A stretch of 64,000 nucleotides of DNA from Coix lacryma-jobi var. lacryma-jobi. Lineage: Eukaryota; Streptophyta; Magnoliopsida; Poales; Poaceae. The stretch covers positions 16,243,121 through 16,307,120 of the forward strand of contig CM019825.1 in the NCBI GenBank assembly GCA_009763385.1, read 5' to 3'. This document shows positions 1 through 12,498 of this stretch, one piece after another (the stretch's first letter is position 1; each line of letters opens with the position of its first letter). The notes below the pieces were generated by a model, which had not been told where the DNA came from, did not search any database, and saw nothing but the letters and a program-made list of their open reading frames with translations. The position numbers were made by a program, and so were the translations under genes.

Positions 1-3000
1 CAAATAAAAACAAGGTAAACAAAATGATTTATGTCTCAAAATTGGCTTTATTTCTGTGGAGGTTTTAAAAGTGTTTTTCAGCAAAAATGTCCTATATGAA
101 AGTTGTAGAGAAAATTATTTTGAGCAACTTTTATTTTTGGGTCAAAACCTTGTTTGGAGTTTTTGAAGCTGTTTTTGAACGGTCAAAGTTTGAAAAGTTT
201 TTGGAAAAGGTAAAAAGAAAAACCTTTTCTCCTGCGCCCTCACTTGCGGCCCAGTTGGCCTTTCGGCCCGCCAGCGCCACGCTGGCCCGCTCGCCGCGCC
301 AGCGCCGCTCCCGCGCCGCGCGCGCGCGCCCGAACGCGCGGCCGCGCCGTACGCCGGTCGGAGCGCCGCGTGGCGGCCCATCCCTGCCGGAAATCCGCGC
401 TCGCCTATCGCCTCTTGATCCTTGCCTCCGTGATCACGCCACGATCCGCCTCGCCCACTCCCGCTCCGCCTCGCCTGTCGCGCCGCCTTGCCGCTCGCGC
501 CGCTCTGCCGCGACGTCGCGTCGCCGTGGCCCCCGCCACGACCACGCATCGCCGCCGGCCGGGCAAAAGGCCCCGCGCAGCACACTCCCCTCTCTTCACT
601 TGCCATTCTGCTCGCCCTCTCTCGCTCTCGCTCTCCCTTGCCCACACTGCCAAGCAAGCCGAGCACTTGAGCCCGCCGTGCCCGCCACCGCTCGGCACCA
701 AGAGTCCGCACCGCCGTTCCGACCACCTCCGCTCACCCTTTCCCAATCCCTCGCGCACACCACTTCGCCGTCATCTCGGACGTCCGGTGCTCGCGCTATC
801 GCCACCAGCCGATCCTCGCTGACACCAGAGTCCGAAGAGCGCCGCCGCGGTCGCCATCAGCGCCGCCCGGAGCTCGAAGCCGTTCACCCCCGACCAAGCC
901 TCCACCGAGCCCCCTCCTCTTCGTCGAGCTTCGTCATGTCAAGGCAAAGTGAGAACACCAGTTCGCGAGCTCTCTACCGCCCCGTAGCTCTCCCTCCACC
1001 TCTGGTCGAGCGCCATGGACACCGCCACAGCCGCACACGTGGTCGAGCTCCACCGGAGCTTCACCGGCCGAACCAACCCCCCTAGTAGTCTTCCTAGGGT
1101 TCAAGTAAGCTTTCGCCCCCGTTAATTTGGCCGGCGACCGCCGGAAACGGCGTAGCCGTACATCACCGCCGCCGTCGTCCGCCATCGCTCGCCGCCGGTG
1201 AGCTACGACCATGCGCTAGCCAAACCACCACCACCTCTCGGTCCGTCTCGTCGAGGGGAGCACGATGAGCCCGGTCCCACCACCAGCGACCTCGCCGCCG
1301 GCGAGAACCGCGCGGTCAACCCTCTTCCCCTGTTTTCTCTCTCTGACGGGTGGGCCCCGTTGACCAGTGGGTCCCCTGCATCAGTCGCTCACGGTCTATG
1401 GACCGGGTCTGCGCAAGTTGAGCCGGGAAGTTTAAAATGATTTTTCCTTTTCGTTTTAAATTCCAGAAAAGCTTGTTATTTTTGTGTAGCGCGATTTACA
1501 GGTCCAAATGAGGTGCTTTCAGTTTTGTTAGCTTGTTTATGAGTAGATATATCATGGAAAAATACGAAAGTATTTTTGGTGAAAGTTTATTTTACTGTTT
1601 TTATTTATTTTAGTTTATATGCTTTTGTGGAGATAAATGGGTTTATATGTTTTCTGGTCGAGTTAATTCATGGAAAATTTTGTGTAGGTTCCTTATCATG
1701 TTATGTACCTGTGAAAAATATATGAGGCCTGTTTATGTAGGAAAAATGTCTGTTATGGTTTAAAGTCATTTTTGGCTGTTTTCTTAGAATAAGTGCTAAG
1801 GTGTTTTATATGTTAAAATAAAATATGGGAAAATTTGTGTAGCCTCTGTGTGTTATGTTCCAGTTGGAAAAAATATTAAACATAGGTTGTTGTATGGAAA
1901 AATATGAAGTTACTGTACAAATGTACTTTTTTGTGTTTTTCTTTGGAAATTCATGTAGGAAGTAATATAATGTTTCTGTTCATGGAACTTTCTTGATAAA
2001 TATGAAATAGGGAGTAGAATCTGGAAAAATATGAAAATGAGTATATCACCCTTTTCCAGTAGGGTTGTAGTTCAATTGGATTATTTTGGAATAGATTTGT
2101 TTATTTTGTGTAGGGTGATATATTTATGTTTTGGCAGTGCACTTTCTATAGTAGAGTCTTTATGAGTAGGTGAAGCTAGAAAAATTATGAAATCTGCTGT
2201 TTAACACTTTTAAAAGAAGAGTTAGTTCAAAGTACCTTTTGAGCAGTGCATTTCATCTTTTTGTGGCCGCTGTTTTTTATTTTATCTCTTGCGGGAAATT
2301 GGTCAATGAAGTGCAGTTAGTGTCAGTTATCTTCTGTAATTTTTGTGGATTTTTCTGAGTTCAGAAAAAATACACTTGCAGTTCAAACTTGAGTTTCTTT
2401 TGAATTTCTAAATGGGAAATAGTTAAAATAATGATTTGTTTTATGAGGTAAATAATGTCGGTGCCGTAATCATCGACCCCAAAGTCGGTTAGAAGCTGTT
2501 CGGGCCGGAATCAACCCGAGTCGCGCCCTCTAGTATGGAAATGCGATCTGCCGCGTGAGGCCATCGCCAGGTTCCAATTGGGCGGTCTGTGCTTGAACCG
2601 CGACGATTACCACCACGAACAAGCATCGAGCGGTTACCCAATGCATGGACCCGACGGGGAAAGTGTGGGTTGGTATTAAAGGTCTTTCACCAGCTGGTTT
2701 GGAATTCGATTCGAGTCACCGTCTCCCCCGGTTAGTGGGAAACTATGACGAGCTTCACCACGATACAACTCCATGTATTGTTTTAAAGGTTCAACTAAAA
2801 TGTGGATAAGTCAACTGGATATGGTTATATTTTTGCTTGTTAGACTCAAGTGTGTGTAATAGTTCAGGTGCAAACCTAGAGTAAGAGATAGTACTAAAAA
2901 TTGACAGCTCATCAATGTCATTAATACTCCTTATCTTAATTTTGAGCTTTTCGCAATTAAAAATCCCAGCTCCACCAAAAAGGCCTTGCATATCCTTGGT

Positions 3001-3565
3001 GTCTTTATTTTTAGTTGGACGGGTAAATCTAGCTGAGTACATTCCCGTACTCAGGGTTTATCCCGTTGTTGCAGATGGCCAGGTCTAATATGGCTATTGT
3101 AAGCACTGCCTCTACCCGGTGGAAGGTGATGAGGAGTAGGCCCAGGGCAGGGTTGTCCAGAAGCTTCCCCTTTTCTTTTGCTGGATTGAGACTACTGGTG
3201 GCACATTACTTGAAAAAGGAGGAGTGAGTCGTGTTGAGTTAAGTTATCAAACAATGTTTCATTTGGACCACATGTGTGGTGGTCGTGTTTCAAAACTAAT
3301 TTAAGCTTCCGCACTATTAAATTTGGTATTGTAAGAACTCTATTTAAAATTCGCACTCTGATATTTTAAATCCGGTTTCATTTATCTGTGATGTATCCTT
3401 ACGAATGTAATTCTCGAACAATACGATCCTGTATGTTGTATGATGATAGAAATCCTTCGAGATTTCCGGACTACCGGGGTTATATAGGTTCAAGTATGAG
3501 TCGATGTCAGACGGATTTGGCTAAGACGGTACTTGAGCTCTTATAATCAGGATGGTTCCGCCACA
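1..3565 (+). repeat. 5' LTR of chromovirus A (left part outside window, internally deleted)
   Basis: This is the 5' long terminal repeat of a Ty3/gypsy retrotransposon. It matches 23518-28024 almost throughout and ends in GGTTCCGCCACA, followed directly by the tRNA-Met primer site. The outer end lies left of the window. By eye about three substitutions per 100 bases separate it from the 3' copy in the stretch I compared. About 0.7 kb present in the 3' LTR (roughly 26220-26913) is missing here at the junction near 2455. The region 230-1340 is GC-rich and gene-like; the long frames in it are low-complexity and are not taken as genes. Splice-donor-like GT sites sit at 1105 (AAGTAAGC) and 1198 (GGTGAGC). 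Confidence 0.93.
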
Positions 3566-3567
3566 GC

Positions 3568-3579
3568 TGGTATCAGAGC
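3568..3579 (+). other. Primer binding site of A (tRNA-Met)
   Basis: TGGTATCAGAGC begins two bases after the LTR end. It is the usual complement of the plant initiator tRNA-Met 3' end and fixes the LTR boundary and the strand of element A. Confidence 0.95.
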
Positions 3580-4296
3580 ATGGTTCAAGTTATTGCATCC
3601 GCAAGGAGCTATTTTCGAACTAAAATGGGTATTTTAAAACTATTTTCAAAACTATTTTAAATACTAAATGTGCCCAGTCTCGTCCTTAAGCCTATACTAG
3701 GAATCAGGTGGCTTAACTGCTAATAGGGTTCTGGGTTTTGCTTCATGCTGGATCTTTATTGCTGGTCCATTCTCGAGGAAAAAGAGAATGCGTCGATCGC
3801 AAAAACATGCATAAAATGATTTTTGTGAGATATGAGAGCATGACCGTCCAACCGTCGGTCTAGGTGAGAGTTCCTATACCAAGTATGTGCGAGCTCCACG
3901 CAAACATATACGAGGGTATCAATGTTTTGAGGGTGTTTTCTATATTGGTGCATGGTGTTTAGTGTTGGCTTCTATGTATTTTGCGCATATTAGCCAATAC
4001 TCATTTGTTTTACCATTGGGATTGCTTTGGGCTAAAATGAATCTTCTGCAAGTACACTAACTATGCGATCGAGTAGAACGTGTAGATAACGCATGAGAGA
4101 TCGTTCTTGCCACCGACTAGAACGTTAGGACTTACGAGTCATTGTTAGTGAGTGAGAACGTAAGTACGATCATGCATCATGTTTACATTCTTGCATTTAC
4201 ATTACCTCCCCTTAATTAAAAGTTATCTCTTTTCTATAAAATTTGCCAACTTAATATCCGTCTCACGAGAGTTCGAAACCCCTTTTGTTTCTACAG
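3580..4296 (+). other. Untranslated leader of A, ending in a splice-acceptor-like site
   Basis: No coding signal is visible in these 0.7 kb. The last bases are a pyrimidine-rich TTTTGTTTCTACAG placed directly before the ORF0 ATG, a good match to a plant 3' splice site. Such leaders often carry packaging signals, but none can be identified by eye. Confidence 0.5.
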
Positions 4297-5329
4297 ATGG
4301 CCCGGACTAAGCTGACCGCTCGCAAGGCCACCGGAGGAAGAGGAGTTCCGCGTCACCGCTTGGCCACCAAGCTGACCCGGAAAACGTTCTTGTCCTACTT
4401 CGGGTTGCCGACCATCCTTTGGAGGATTCTGCAGGCCGTGGGCTATAAGGAGGGACAAGAGCCCAGGTACTCGTGGCAGAAGGAGATCTATGGGCAGGAT
4501 TCTCTGGTCATGGTGCAGATCAAGATCAAAGCCTTGCCTGCCAAGCCTCACTGGTCAGGATGGACAGAGATCACCAGAGGCAGTTGTGCCAAGGATGGAG
4601 CTAACGGAGCAGCGTATCTAGTGCTGAAGGATATCATCGCCCGCTTCCCTGCCGACCTAGCTAGTGCTCTGGCAGGAGTGTTCCCTCGTGGGTCACTTTT
4701 TCCATTGCGCTGGAAGTAGACTTTGGAGTCAGTTCTGACAGGAAGTGCAGAAGAAAAAGTTCTACTGTGAGACGTCCGCGATGAGCGCCACCGGAGCTTT
4801 GATGGGTGTGTGTGAGAGTCTGGAGCGCAGCCTGCAGAGCGTGTCCTTTACCCTCACTGCCACCTACCAGAGCAAGAGGAAGCTGCAGGAAGAGTTTGAT
4901 GCTGAGGTAGCCCGTCTATAGGAGAAGATCCACCAGATCACTCTCGAGCGTGACGATGCACGTGCCACCGCAGGTGCAGAGACCACCGCCAGGACCCTCG
5001 CCGAGCAGATGTACCTAACAGCATCCCTTCAGCGGAACGAGGCCCGCATAGCGCTTGATCAGCTCAGAGAAGGCGCTCATTAATTGATACAGCAGATCCA
5101 CGCCCAGCAGGCCTATATCGACCAGCTCCACGAGGCAGTCCATCAGATGCACCACGCCGCACAGGAGGCCGCCGCCCCAGCAGCTGCCGAGGTTCCCGCA
5201 GTCGAGGCCGAGGACCCCCAGGACAGAGAAGTCCTTGGTCCCGACGTCCCACCGGAGGAGGCTCACGCCAACGAGCCTATGATCGACGCTGACGCAGAGG
5301 ACGCCGCATCCGCCGCTGGAGACGCCTGA
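4297..5329 (+). pseudogene. ORF0 of A: histone H3 tail mimic with coiled coil and acidic tail (broken)
   Basis: The protein starts ARTKLTARKATGGRGVPRH after the Met, then RLATK and TRK. Against the H3 tail this keeps R2, K4, T6, R8, K9, T11, G12 and G13, and after a one-residue shift P16, R17, L20-K23, R26 and K27. K14 and K18 are replaced. The first frame stops at 4719. Homologous-looking sequence continues in another frame: a helical, charged segment interrupted near 4920 and 5083, then a frame at 5084-5329 with a Gln/His/Ala-rich helix and an acidic Glu/Asp/Ala tail. It spans about 340 codons in total, with no histone fold. It lies between the primer site and gag. The start at 4297 is chosen over the upstream in-frame Met (4285) because removal of Met would expose Ala1 as in H3. 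The role is unknown. Confidence 0.8.
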
Positions 5330-5621
5330 GCGTTAGTTTCGTAGGAATCGTTTCTTTTGTACAACAGACATGTGTTGGTTTATGTTTAAGATTGTATGAT
5401 GGCATGTATGGCTTTTGGACAAAGTCCAGACTTCGATCTGGCACCTTTTTATGGAAATTCCGTCGTTTGCATGTCTAATTTCGAGCAATTATTCTGTGAT
5501 GTTGTATGGAAATGAATAATTATACTTGGTCGTGTGCTAAATTTTAAATTATGTACAACGCAGTATTTATTCATGATCAATGTGACATCACCTAATGACT
5601 GCTTATTAATGGGATATGCAG
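5330..5621 (+). other. Spacer between ORF0 and gag of A
   Basis: This is AT-rich and non-coding. It ends GGGATATGCAG directly before the gag ATG, again resembling a 3' splice site. In C, and at the equivalent place in B, a spacer likewise ends in CAG at the gag ATG. Confidence 0.5.
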
Positions 5622-7115
5622 ATGCCGGCACACACTCGCAGTCAACGTGGACAAGGATCAGGGCAGGAGGAGAATCTGCCACCTCCCCCACCAACGCCAA
5701 TGACGTCGGAAGCGTTTTTCGGCCAGTTTCTGGGAAGCCAGAGGAACATGGAAGAAATGCAGAGGCATATGGAGGCCACCCTCCGCAACATCGCTAACAA
5801 CACCGTGCAGCAGCATCAGCAGCGCCAAGGCCCGGAGCCCAATCAGTACAGCTCCTACCGTGACTTCTTGGACACTTGTCCCCCTGTGTTCAAGGAAGCC
5901 ACCAAACCGCTGGAGGCTGATGAGTGGCTTAACTCCATCACCCAGAAGTTTCGCCTGCTTCGTCTGACGGAAGAGCTCAAGGCGGAGTATGCCGCCCACA
6001 TGTTGGAGGGACCCGCAGGTTTATGGTGGGCCCAGTACCGTGCATCCTTACCTGCAAATGCACGAGTCACTTGGGATCAGTTCTCGACCGCTATGCGTAA
6101 CCACTATATCCCCAGTGGTCTGATGGAAATGAAGATCACAAAGTTTATGAGGCTGTCCCAGGGAACCAGGTCTGTGTCAGAATATCTCCATAGCTTCAAC
6201 AACCTGTCTCTCTACGCCCCAGATTTTGTCAATACGGAATCCAAGAAGATCGCAAGTTTCAACCGTGGTATGAGTGCCACCATGCTTTCCAAGATGGGCA
6301 ACAGTCACCGCACCACCTTCAGTGACTTTGTCAGTGACTGTCTGAATCAGGAGGCCAATGACAGCAGGCTGGCGACAGAGACTCGTCGTCGTGCGAACGA
6401 AGGAGGTTCGTCTCAACAGAGGACCCCTTTCGGAGCACGCACCCCGTATCGCCCGCCAGTTGCAGGAGCAAGGTTCCGTCCCCCACAAAGGAAGATAACC
6501 ACCAACCGTCCCCGTCCCAATTTCCAGAAGCCCTACACCGCTCCTCTGATGCAGAACAAGGCTAAAGCAGGAAGTGCAGGAGGTCCCAAGACCCCGTATG
6601 TGATTGGACCGTGTTACAACTGTGGTCAGACCGGACACCTGTCACTTCAGTGCCCTCGTCCAAAGAAGCAGTACACCCAGCCTCCACCTCGCACAGGCCA
6701 TGTGCATTATACCAATGTTGAAGAAGTGCTAGAAGGAGAACCTGTCACAGCCGGTACGTTTCTTGTTAATCAATACCCTGCAGTTGTGTTATTTGATTCC
6801 GGAGCATCGCATTCTTTTATAAGTGAGAATTTTGTTATAAGAAGTAACCCTAAGTTGGTAGAATTGGATAGGGGTTATCAGATAAGTTCAGCAGGGGTTG
6901 TTCTTTCTGCCCATATCATGGCTAAGGAGATGGAAATCACTTTTGGGGATAAAAAGGTATCTGTGGATCTTATCGTAATCCCCGGATTAGGTTTGGATGT
7001 AATCTTGGGGATGGGATGGATGAAACGTTGGAAAGTTAATTTGGATATTGCTGAACGAGTGGTTTCCCTAGTGAGCCCTCGGAATGAGTATTCCTTTTGG
7101 TTTAAGTTACCTTGA
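5622..7115 (+). CDS. gag: Gag and aspartic protease of A
   Basis: This frame of about 497 codons begins MPAHTR, equivalent to the MPVNTR start of C. Order: a disordered N-terminus; the gag core with the chromovirus block EADEWL and a W-rich LWWAQY; a basic linker; a CCHC zinc knuckle (CYNCGQTGHLSLQC, from about residue 331) that binds RNA; then a retropepsin-like protease with the active-site LFDSGASHSF and the closing ILGMGWM. An in-frame TGA at 7113-7115 separates it from reverse transcriptase, which continues in the same frame. C reads through this point without a stop, so the stop is probably a mutation. The gag-protease part itself looks intact. Confidence 0.92.
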   Translation: MPAHTRSQRGQGSGQEENLPPPPPTPMTSEAFFGQFLGSQRNMEEMQRHMEATLRNIANNTVQQHQQRQGPEPNQYSSYRDFLDTCPPVFKEATKPLEADEWLNSITQKFRLLRLTEELKAEYAAHMLEGPAGLWWAQYRASLPANARVTWDQFSTAMRNHYIPSGLMEMKITKFMRLSQGTRSVSEYLHSFNNLSLYAPDFVNTESKKIASFNRGMSATMLSKMGNSHRTTFSDFVSDCLNQEANDSRLATETRRRANEGGSSQQRTPFGARTPYRPPVAGARFRPPQRKITTNRPRPNFQKPYTAPLMQNKAKAGSAGGPKTPYVIGPCYNCGQTGHLSLQCPRPKKQYTQPPPRTGHVHYTNVEEVLEGEPVTAGTFLVNQYPAVVLFDSGASHSFISENFVIRSNPKLVELDRGYQISSAGVVLSAHIMAKEMEITFGDKKVSVDLIVIPGLGLDVILGMGWMKRWKVNLDIAERVVSLVSPRNEYSFWFKLP

Positions 7116-8577
7116 AACCCCCACGAGATCGGAGTGTTGTTCAATATCACGGCCAAGCAGATAGCTGAGATCCCAGTAGTATGTGAGTTTCCAGATGTCT
7201 TCCCTAATGAGTTGCCAAGACTACCACCAGATAGGGATGTGGAGTTTGCTATAGAGTTAATCCCCGGAACGGCACCCATATCCCGGAGGCCGTATAGGAT
7301 GCCCGCTAACGAACTAGCAGAGCTTAAGGTCCAGTTGCAAGAGCTTTTGGATAAAGGTTTGATACGGCCTAGTTCTTCACCTTGGGGATGTCCCGCCATC
7401 TTCGTAAAGAAGAAGGATAAAACTTTACGGATGTGCATGGATTACAGACCGTTGAATGCAGTGACTATAAAGAATAAATATCCCTTACCCCGAATCGACG
7501 TCTTGTTCGATCAGTTATCAAAGGCAAAAGTGTTCTCCAAGATCGACTTGAGGTCAGGATACCATCAGATTAAGATAAGGAGAGAGGATATACCAAAAAC
7601 AGCCTTCTCCACCAGATATGGACTTTATGAGTATCTAGTTATGTCATTCGGGTTAACCAATGCACCGGCACATTTCATGTACCTGATGAATTCTGTCTTC
7701 ATGTCTGAGTTGGATAAGTTTGTTGTGGTGTTTATTGATGACATTTCGGTATACTCTAAAAATAAAAAGGATCATGCTGAGCATCTACGAGTCGTCTTAG
7801 CTCGACTTCGAGAGCACAAGTTGTATGCTAAGTTTAGCAAGTGTGAATTTTGGTTAAAGAAGGTACCCTTTCTTGGACACGTCCTTTCAGAGGAAGGAAT
7901 TTCTGTGGATCCCACGAAGGTACGGGAAGTTATGGATTGGCAAGCACCCACTAACGTACATGAGGTACGCAGCTTTCTAGGATTGGCCGGATAATACCGT
8001 CGGTTCATTCCGGATTTCTCAAGGATCGCAAAGCCTATGACTCGTCTAACTCAGAAAAACAAGAAGTTTGAATGGACTCCAGAGTGTGAGGCAGCTTTTC
8101 GCACTCTGTGAACTTTGTTGACTTCGGCGCCAGTTTTGGCACAACCAGATTTGGAGGAACCTTTTGATGTGTTTTGTGACGCATCCAAGATTGGACTTGG
8201 ATGTGTGCTGATGCAGAATGGAAGAGTTATCGCATACGCCTCACGTCAGTTGTGACCACATGAAGAGAATTACCTGACTCATGATTTGGAATTGGCAGCT
8301 GTAGTTCATGCACTCAAGATATGGAGGCATTATCTTATGGGTAATCTATGTCATGTGTACACAGATCATAAAAGTTTGAAATATATCTTCACCCAGCTAG
8401 AGTTGAATATGAGGCAGAGGAGATGGTTAGTGTTGATTAAGGATTACAACCTAGAAGTGCATTACCACCCCAGAAAAGCGAATGTTGTAGCAGATGCCTT
8501 GAGCCGCAAGACTCATTGCAACTCTCTACAACCACTTTTGGAAGATGGATTCAACCTTATGCACTCCGTTATGCTAA
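7116..8577 (+). pseudogene. pol: Reverse transcriptase and RNase H of A (stops; interrupted by B)
   Basis: The frame 7134-7994 holds the RT palm and fingers, including SSPWGCPAIFVKKKD, the YRPLN block, and the catalytic motif as FIDD. It ends at a TAA where relatives have Tyr (near 7992). RNase H follows with TGA codons near 8109 and 8254, both at positions where the relatives have Lys or Arg. An open stretch 8286-8577 carries the RNase H signature TDHKSL and ADALSRK. Element B then interrupts the gene after LNN. The downstream half resumes at 21995. The copy cannot make an active polyprotein. Confidence 0.9.
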
Positions 8578-8582
8578 ATAAC
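8578..8582. repeat. Target site duplication of B, left copy
   Basis: ATAAC here and at 21990-21994 flanks TG...CA ends exactly, proving that element B is a complete insertion into A. Confidence 0.96.
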
Positions 8583-11500
8583 TGTGGCGTAACGGTCCTA
8601 ATCCCATGGCCCACTGGTCCCTGTCATCCGCTGACAGCCAAACTGATGTTCCGTGTGATTAAGACTGTTCGTCACCGGGCTGCATCAGCGCCCATTGTCC
8701 GCAGGATCATCTCACAATTCGGTCACAACACTAGATACTTTTACAAATAACATCGGAATACAGAGCGGAAGACTTAAATAACATTAGTTTTACAAACTGA
8801 GGTTCCAAATTAAAGGTGCAGTTATTCCAAACCAGTTATTCCAAACCATGTTCGGGTAATAGAAATAGAAATAGAAATAGGCAACGTAGCGGAGTACAAC
8901 AAAATAAGATACTTGCAATCACCCAGCCCGAGGGTGTACACTTTACTCTTCGGCCTCATCGGCCTCTTCCTGGACGATGGTCATGCAGCAGGGCGCAAGA
9001 CACACCGGGGACTCAGATATACCTGCAGCATGGGTAACAAACCCTGAGTACGGGGTACTCAACAAGACTTACCCGACTAAAGAAAAAGGGAGGAGACTCA
9101 GGAATGAGAGGCTTAGGTAGTCAAGGTAAGGCTTAAGCAAGATCAAGTATTTTGCAGAAAAAGCATTTTGTAAACCTTGTTTTATTTTTGGAAAAGGTTC
9201 CAGTATTTCTCAATTCTTCATTGTTCATGATTCATTTTACCTTTCAAAACATTCCTAGTTGAGAACCACTCTCCGTTGACAGTCAGTGACCAAGTCTCCA
9301 TAACCGAGGAGCAACGTTAATCCGGATAAATAATACTCAGCTGAGGATCCCTATTCACACAGCATATGTAGCACCCAAGCTTGCATAGGCCAACCCGTCT
9401 ACCATGATTCCTCCAAGATTGGACCGGTCCTACGCTACCCGGAAGTACAGTACACCACTCCTATCCAGGTACGACGACCATGTGGGTACATGCTACTTCC
9501 GCCATCTCTCCACTCCCAGTGCGCGGTTGTCGGTCCCAATCAAGGATTTCTCGGAGCCAGAGCTTTCCGAAGTATGTGAATAGTTACAAGTCTTGACCAG
9601 CAGGCCCCCAAACGGATGGTCCCTAATTTTCCAGCCAGAACTATACCTTGGTTATATCTCACCCAAGCGTAATAGTCTTGTCAGTTTTTCAACCCTGTCC
9701 CGGTCGGTGTCAACTGTTGAGTCCCGGACTACAACATGACGGCACCGTACGCTCGGACAACCTCTCCTCGCGATTGACTAGGTACGGATCAGATACCTAG
9801 CTAATGGTCGGGGAGTAAAGCCAAATTCCCAAAAGATTCTTTAAGTGATCACACTTTTGAAATTGACATTTTTATTGCAAATCTATTGTATAGCATCGCT
9901 AAGCATTTTGCAAATAGTTTTTAAACAGGGTAGGGGATCTTTGGTGGAGGTAATAATGCAAGTAATAGGTCATCACACAACTCCTATCACCTAATGCAGT
10001 AATTTAACTCAAAAGCATTTAAGTAAAACTTTTATAAAAGCAAGGAATGGCTAAATGCACCGGGGCTTGCCTTGAAGAGCAAAGACAGCTGGCTCAGGGT
10101 TGGAGGTGCAGAGGTCGAAGCTCGGGGTTACTTCGGGAGCAGGGTCGTCGGCGGCGGCCTCGACTTTGACTCCTTCTTCGGTGACTATACGAATGCAATG
10201 ATGCATGCACATGAGTATGCTAGCATGAACAATGCAACACAGGACATACAACATGAACCCTAATCACTTTTTCTATTTTCTTAATTATTTAAAAAAGGTC
10301 ATTTTATACAGTTGCTCCAAAAATTACCAAATTAATCTCATAAGTTTATTATGGTATAAATAGATGACAAAACAAATTTCATAATTTTTGGAGATCATTA
10401 AGGTGCTCAAACAAAATCAGACATTTATTAACAAAAGGCACTATTTGACAATTAAATTAAATGCTCAAAAATCAACTTGTTTCAAAAGGCCTCAAAATTT
10501 CACCAGAGACTAAACATGACACAATTAGCACATAAAAATTTATCTCATGATTTTTGGAGCTACACATGATTTTCTAAAAAATCTAAAACCATTCATTTCT
10601 TAATTAAAAGGGATATTTTTCATTTTCAAATTTTTGCACAAATTCCAAATTTCATATTTTTCTAAAAAACTACATGGTATAAAGAGTCTACCTTCAAATT
10701 TTCAGAATTTTTGGAGCAACACCGAAAATCACACAAAAAGAAGAAAAAGGAACACTATTCACAACTTCCCAAAAAGGAAAAGAGCACTGTGCTCTTTCCT
10801 CGCAAGGCTCGGCGAAACGGGCTCGGGCGAGACGGAAACGATCGCTTCGTCCGAGGCCTGGCTTGGAGGCTCGGGCGAGACGGAAGGCTCGGGCGAAACG
10901 CATGCGAGGCGGACGACGGACCGGCCGCTCGGGGCTCGCGCTGGGAAAGCCGAGGGTGGGGAAAGATTCGCGGGCTCACCATGAGTCGGGAGGGAGGCTC
11001 GGTGAGGCGGTGCAGGGTCGGAGGAGGGAGCTCGACGTTGGCAGTGCTTCGGCGGAGCTCTCTGGCGGCGAGCGGCGCTCCGGCGGCTCTGTCCACCAAA
11101 AGGGATCACCGAGGGTGCGGTTAGGAGCGCGCTGAGGTGAGGAAGAGAGGGCAGGGGTCGGAGGGAAGAGAGAAGCACTCTCGGCGGCGAATTTCTCGCT
11201 AAGCCGAAACGCGGCCGTTTGCCGGAGTCGGGGACGAAGCTCCTGCGCCGGCGAGAGGAGGGCGGAGGGGTGAAATTGGTTGCTCGGAAAGGTGGAGAAG
11301 CTCAAGGCGAAGGCAACGGCGAGCTCGGCGGGCTTTGGGGTGGTCCGGTGGTGCGGGGCGCCGTGGTGACGGCAATGGCGGAGTTCGGCGGCTTCTTATT
11401 GCCGCGGGACGGAGCTGGGGAGGGGTCCGGGCGAGGGGTGAGAGCGCTCGCGCGACATTAAAGGAGGTAGGGAGCAGGGTAGGGCGGCTCGGCGTGGGAG

Positions 11501-12427
11501 GAAGCTCGCGCGCGGCGCGGCGGCTTGCCGGCGGCCGGCAGCTGCCCGCTGTCCGCGGCCGTAGGGGAAGAGGGAGGAGGGTAGGGGATGGGCGAGGCGG
11601 CGGTAGGTAGGGGCCGAGAGGAAAAACGAGCGCCAGCGCTTGGCCGCGCGCGGTGCGGGCGCGGGTCAGCCGGGCTCGGCATGGGCGGCAAGGCTCGCGC
11701 GCGGCGCGACGGCCTTGCCGGAGGCCGGGGCCCCTGGCTTTAAAGCTCGTGCACAGTGACGACATTTAAAGCAAAACTTCCTCTTTCTGAAATTTTGAAA
11801 TTACTCCCAAAAGTTGAACTACACAAAGAAAACTCAAAACACCAAAGTTGCTTAAAATTTTGAGATCTACAACTTTGCCAATATAAACTTTTTCTGAAAC
11901 TCAAAAGTTTTTGAGATAATTTTGAAAACCGAAAAAGGGACAAAATTGAAGTTTGAAGGAATTTGAAATTACTTCTGATTTTATATTGAAACTTGAAAAT
12001 CTGAAAACACCAAAGTTGTTTCTCTTGACAAGATCTACAACTTTGCAAAAAGGACCAACCTCAAATTTTGAATAGTTTTTGAATTAATAAAAGAGGGGTA
12101 AAAACCAGGATTTGGAAATCAGGGTTTTTCAAAAGGAAATTGAAATCTGTTTTTAAATTTGGTTTTTGAACAACACAACAAAGCTTCACGACACTAACTG
12201 AACAAGAATTTCACAAAGCTAGGCATAGAGGTGAAATTACCATTTTGCCCTTATAGGAAGATTTGGGCTTTTAGGGTTTTAGAAAAAGAATCACTACACA
12301 AGTCACCTCAGAAAAAGGTAAATGCAAAACAAGCATTAGGCAAACATAAATGCATGACAAGAATGATTAATGACTAAAGATGATGACATGTCAGGTTAAT
12401 TACATATTAATCACCATAGGTGTTACA
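8583..12427 (-). repeat. 3' LTR of B
   Basis: It matches 18158-21989. On its own strand it begins TGTAACACC and ends CGCCACA. It differs from its partner by scattered transitions and a 14-bp tandem duplication of GTTATTCCAAACCA near 8830. The core 10800-11760 is GC-rich, with repeats of GGCTCGGGCGAGACGG; the open frames in it on both strands are low-complexity. Confidence 0.95.
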
Positions 12428-12463
12428 TCCTTCCTCCCTAAAAGAAATCTCGTCCCGAGATTC
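12428..12463 (-). other. Polypurine tract of B and adjoining palindrome
   Basis: On the minus strand, a purine run (AGGGAGGAAGGA) abuts the LTR and would prime plus-strand synthesis. Just upstream is the palindrome 12445-12463, with arms AATCTCG and CGAGATT around GGA. The same palindrome precedes the polypurine tracts of A and C. Confidence 0.88.
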
Positions 12464-12498
12464 TGCGTCTTAAGAAGGACAAAGGCAAAACTTTACAT

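Noticed and set aside
87..1085. Long plus and minus frames in the GC-rich cores of the LTRs (also near 10.8-11.8, 20.3-21.3, 24.0-24.9, 28.8-30.1 and 39.0-40.3 kb)
   Set aside because: They are Arg/Pro/Ala/Ser-rich low-complexity frames open in several phases at once, differ between LTR copies by shifts, and match no domain. They are effects of high GC.
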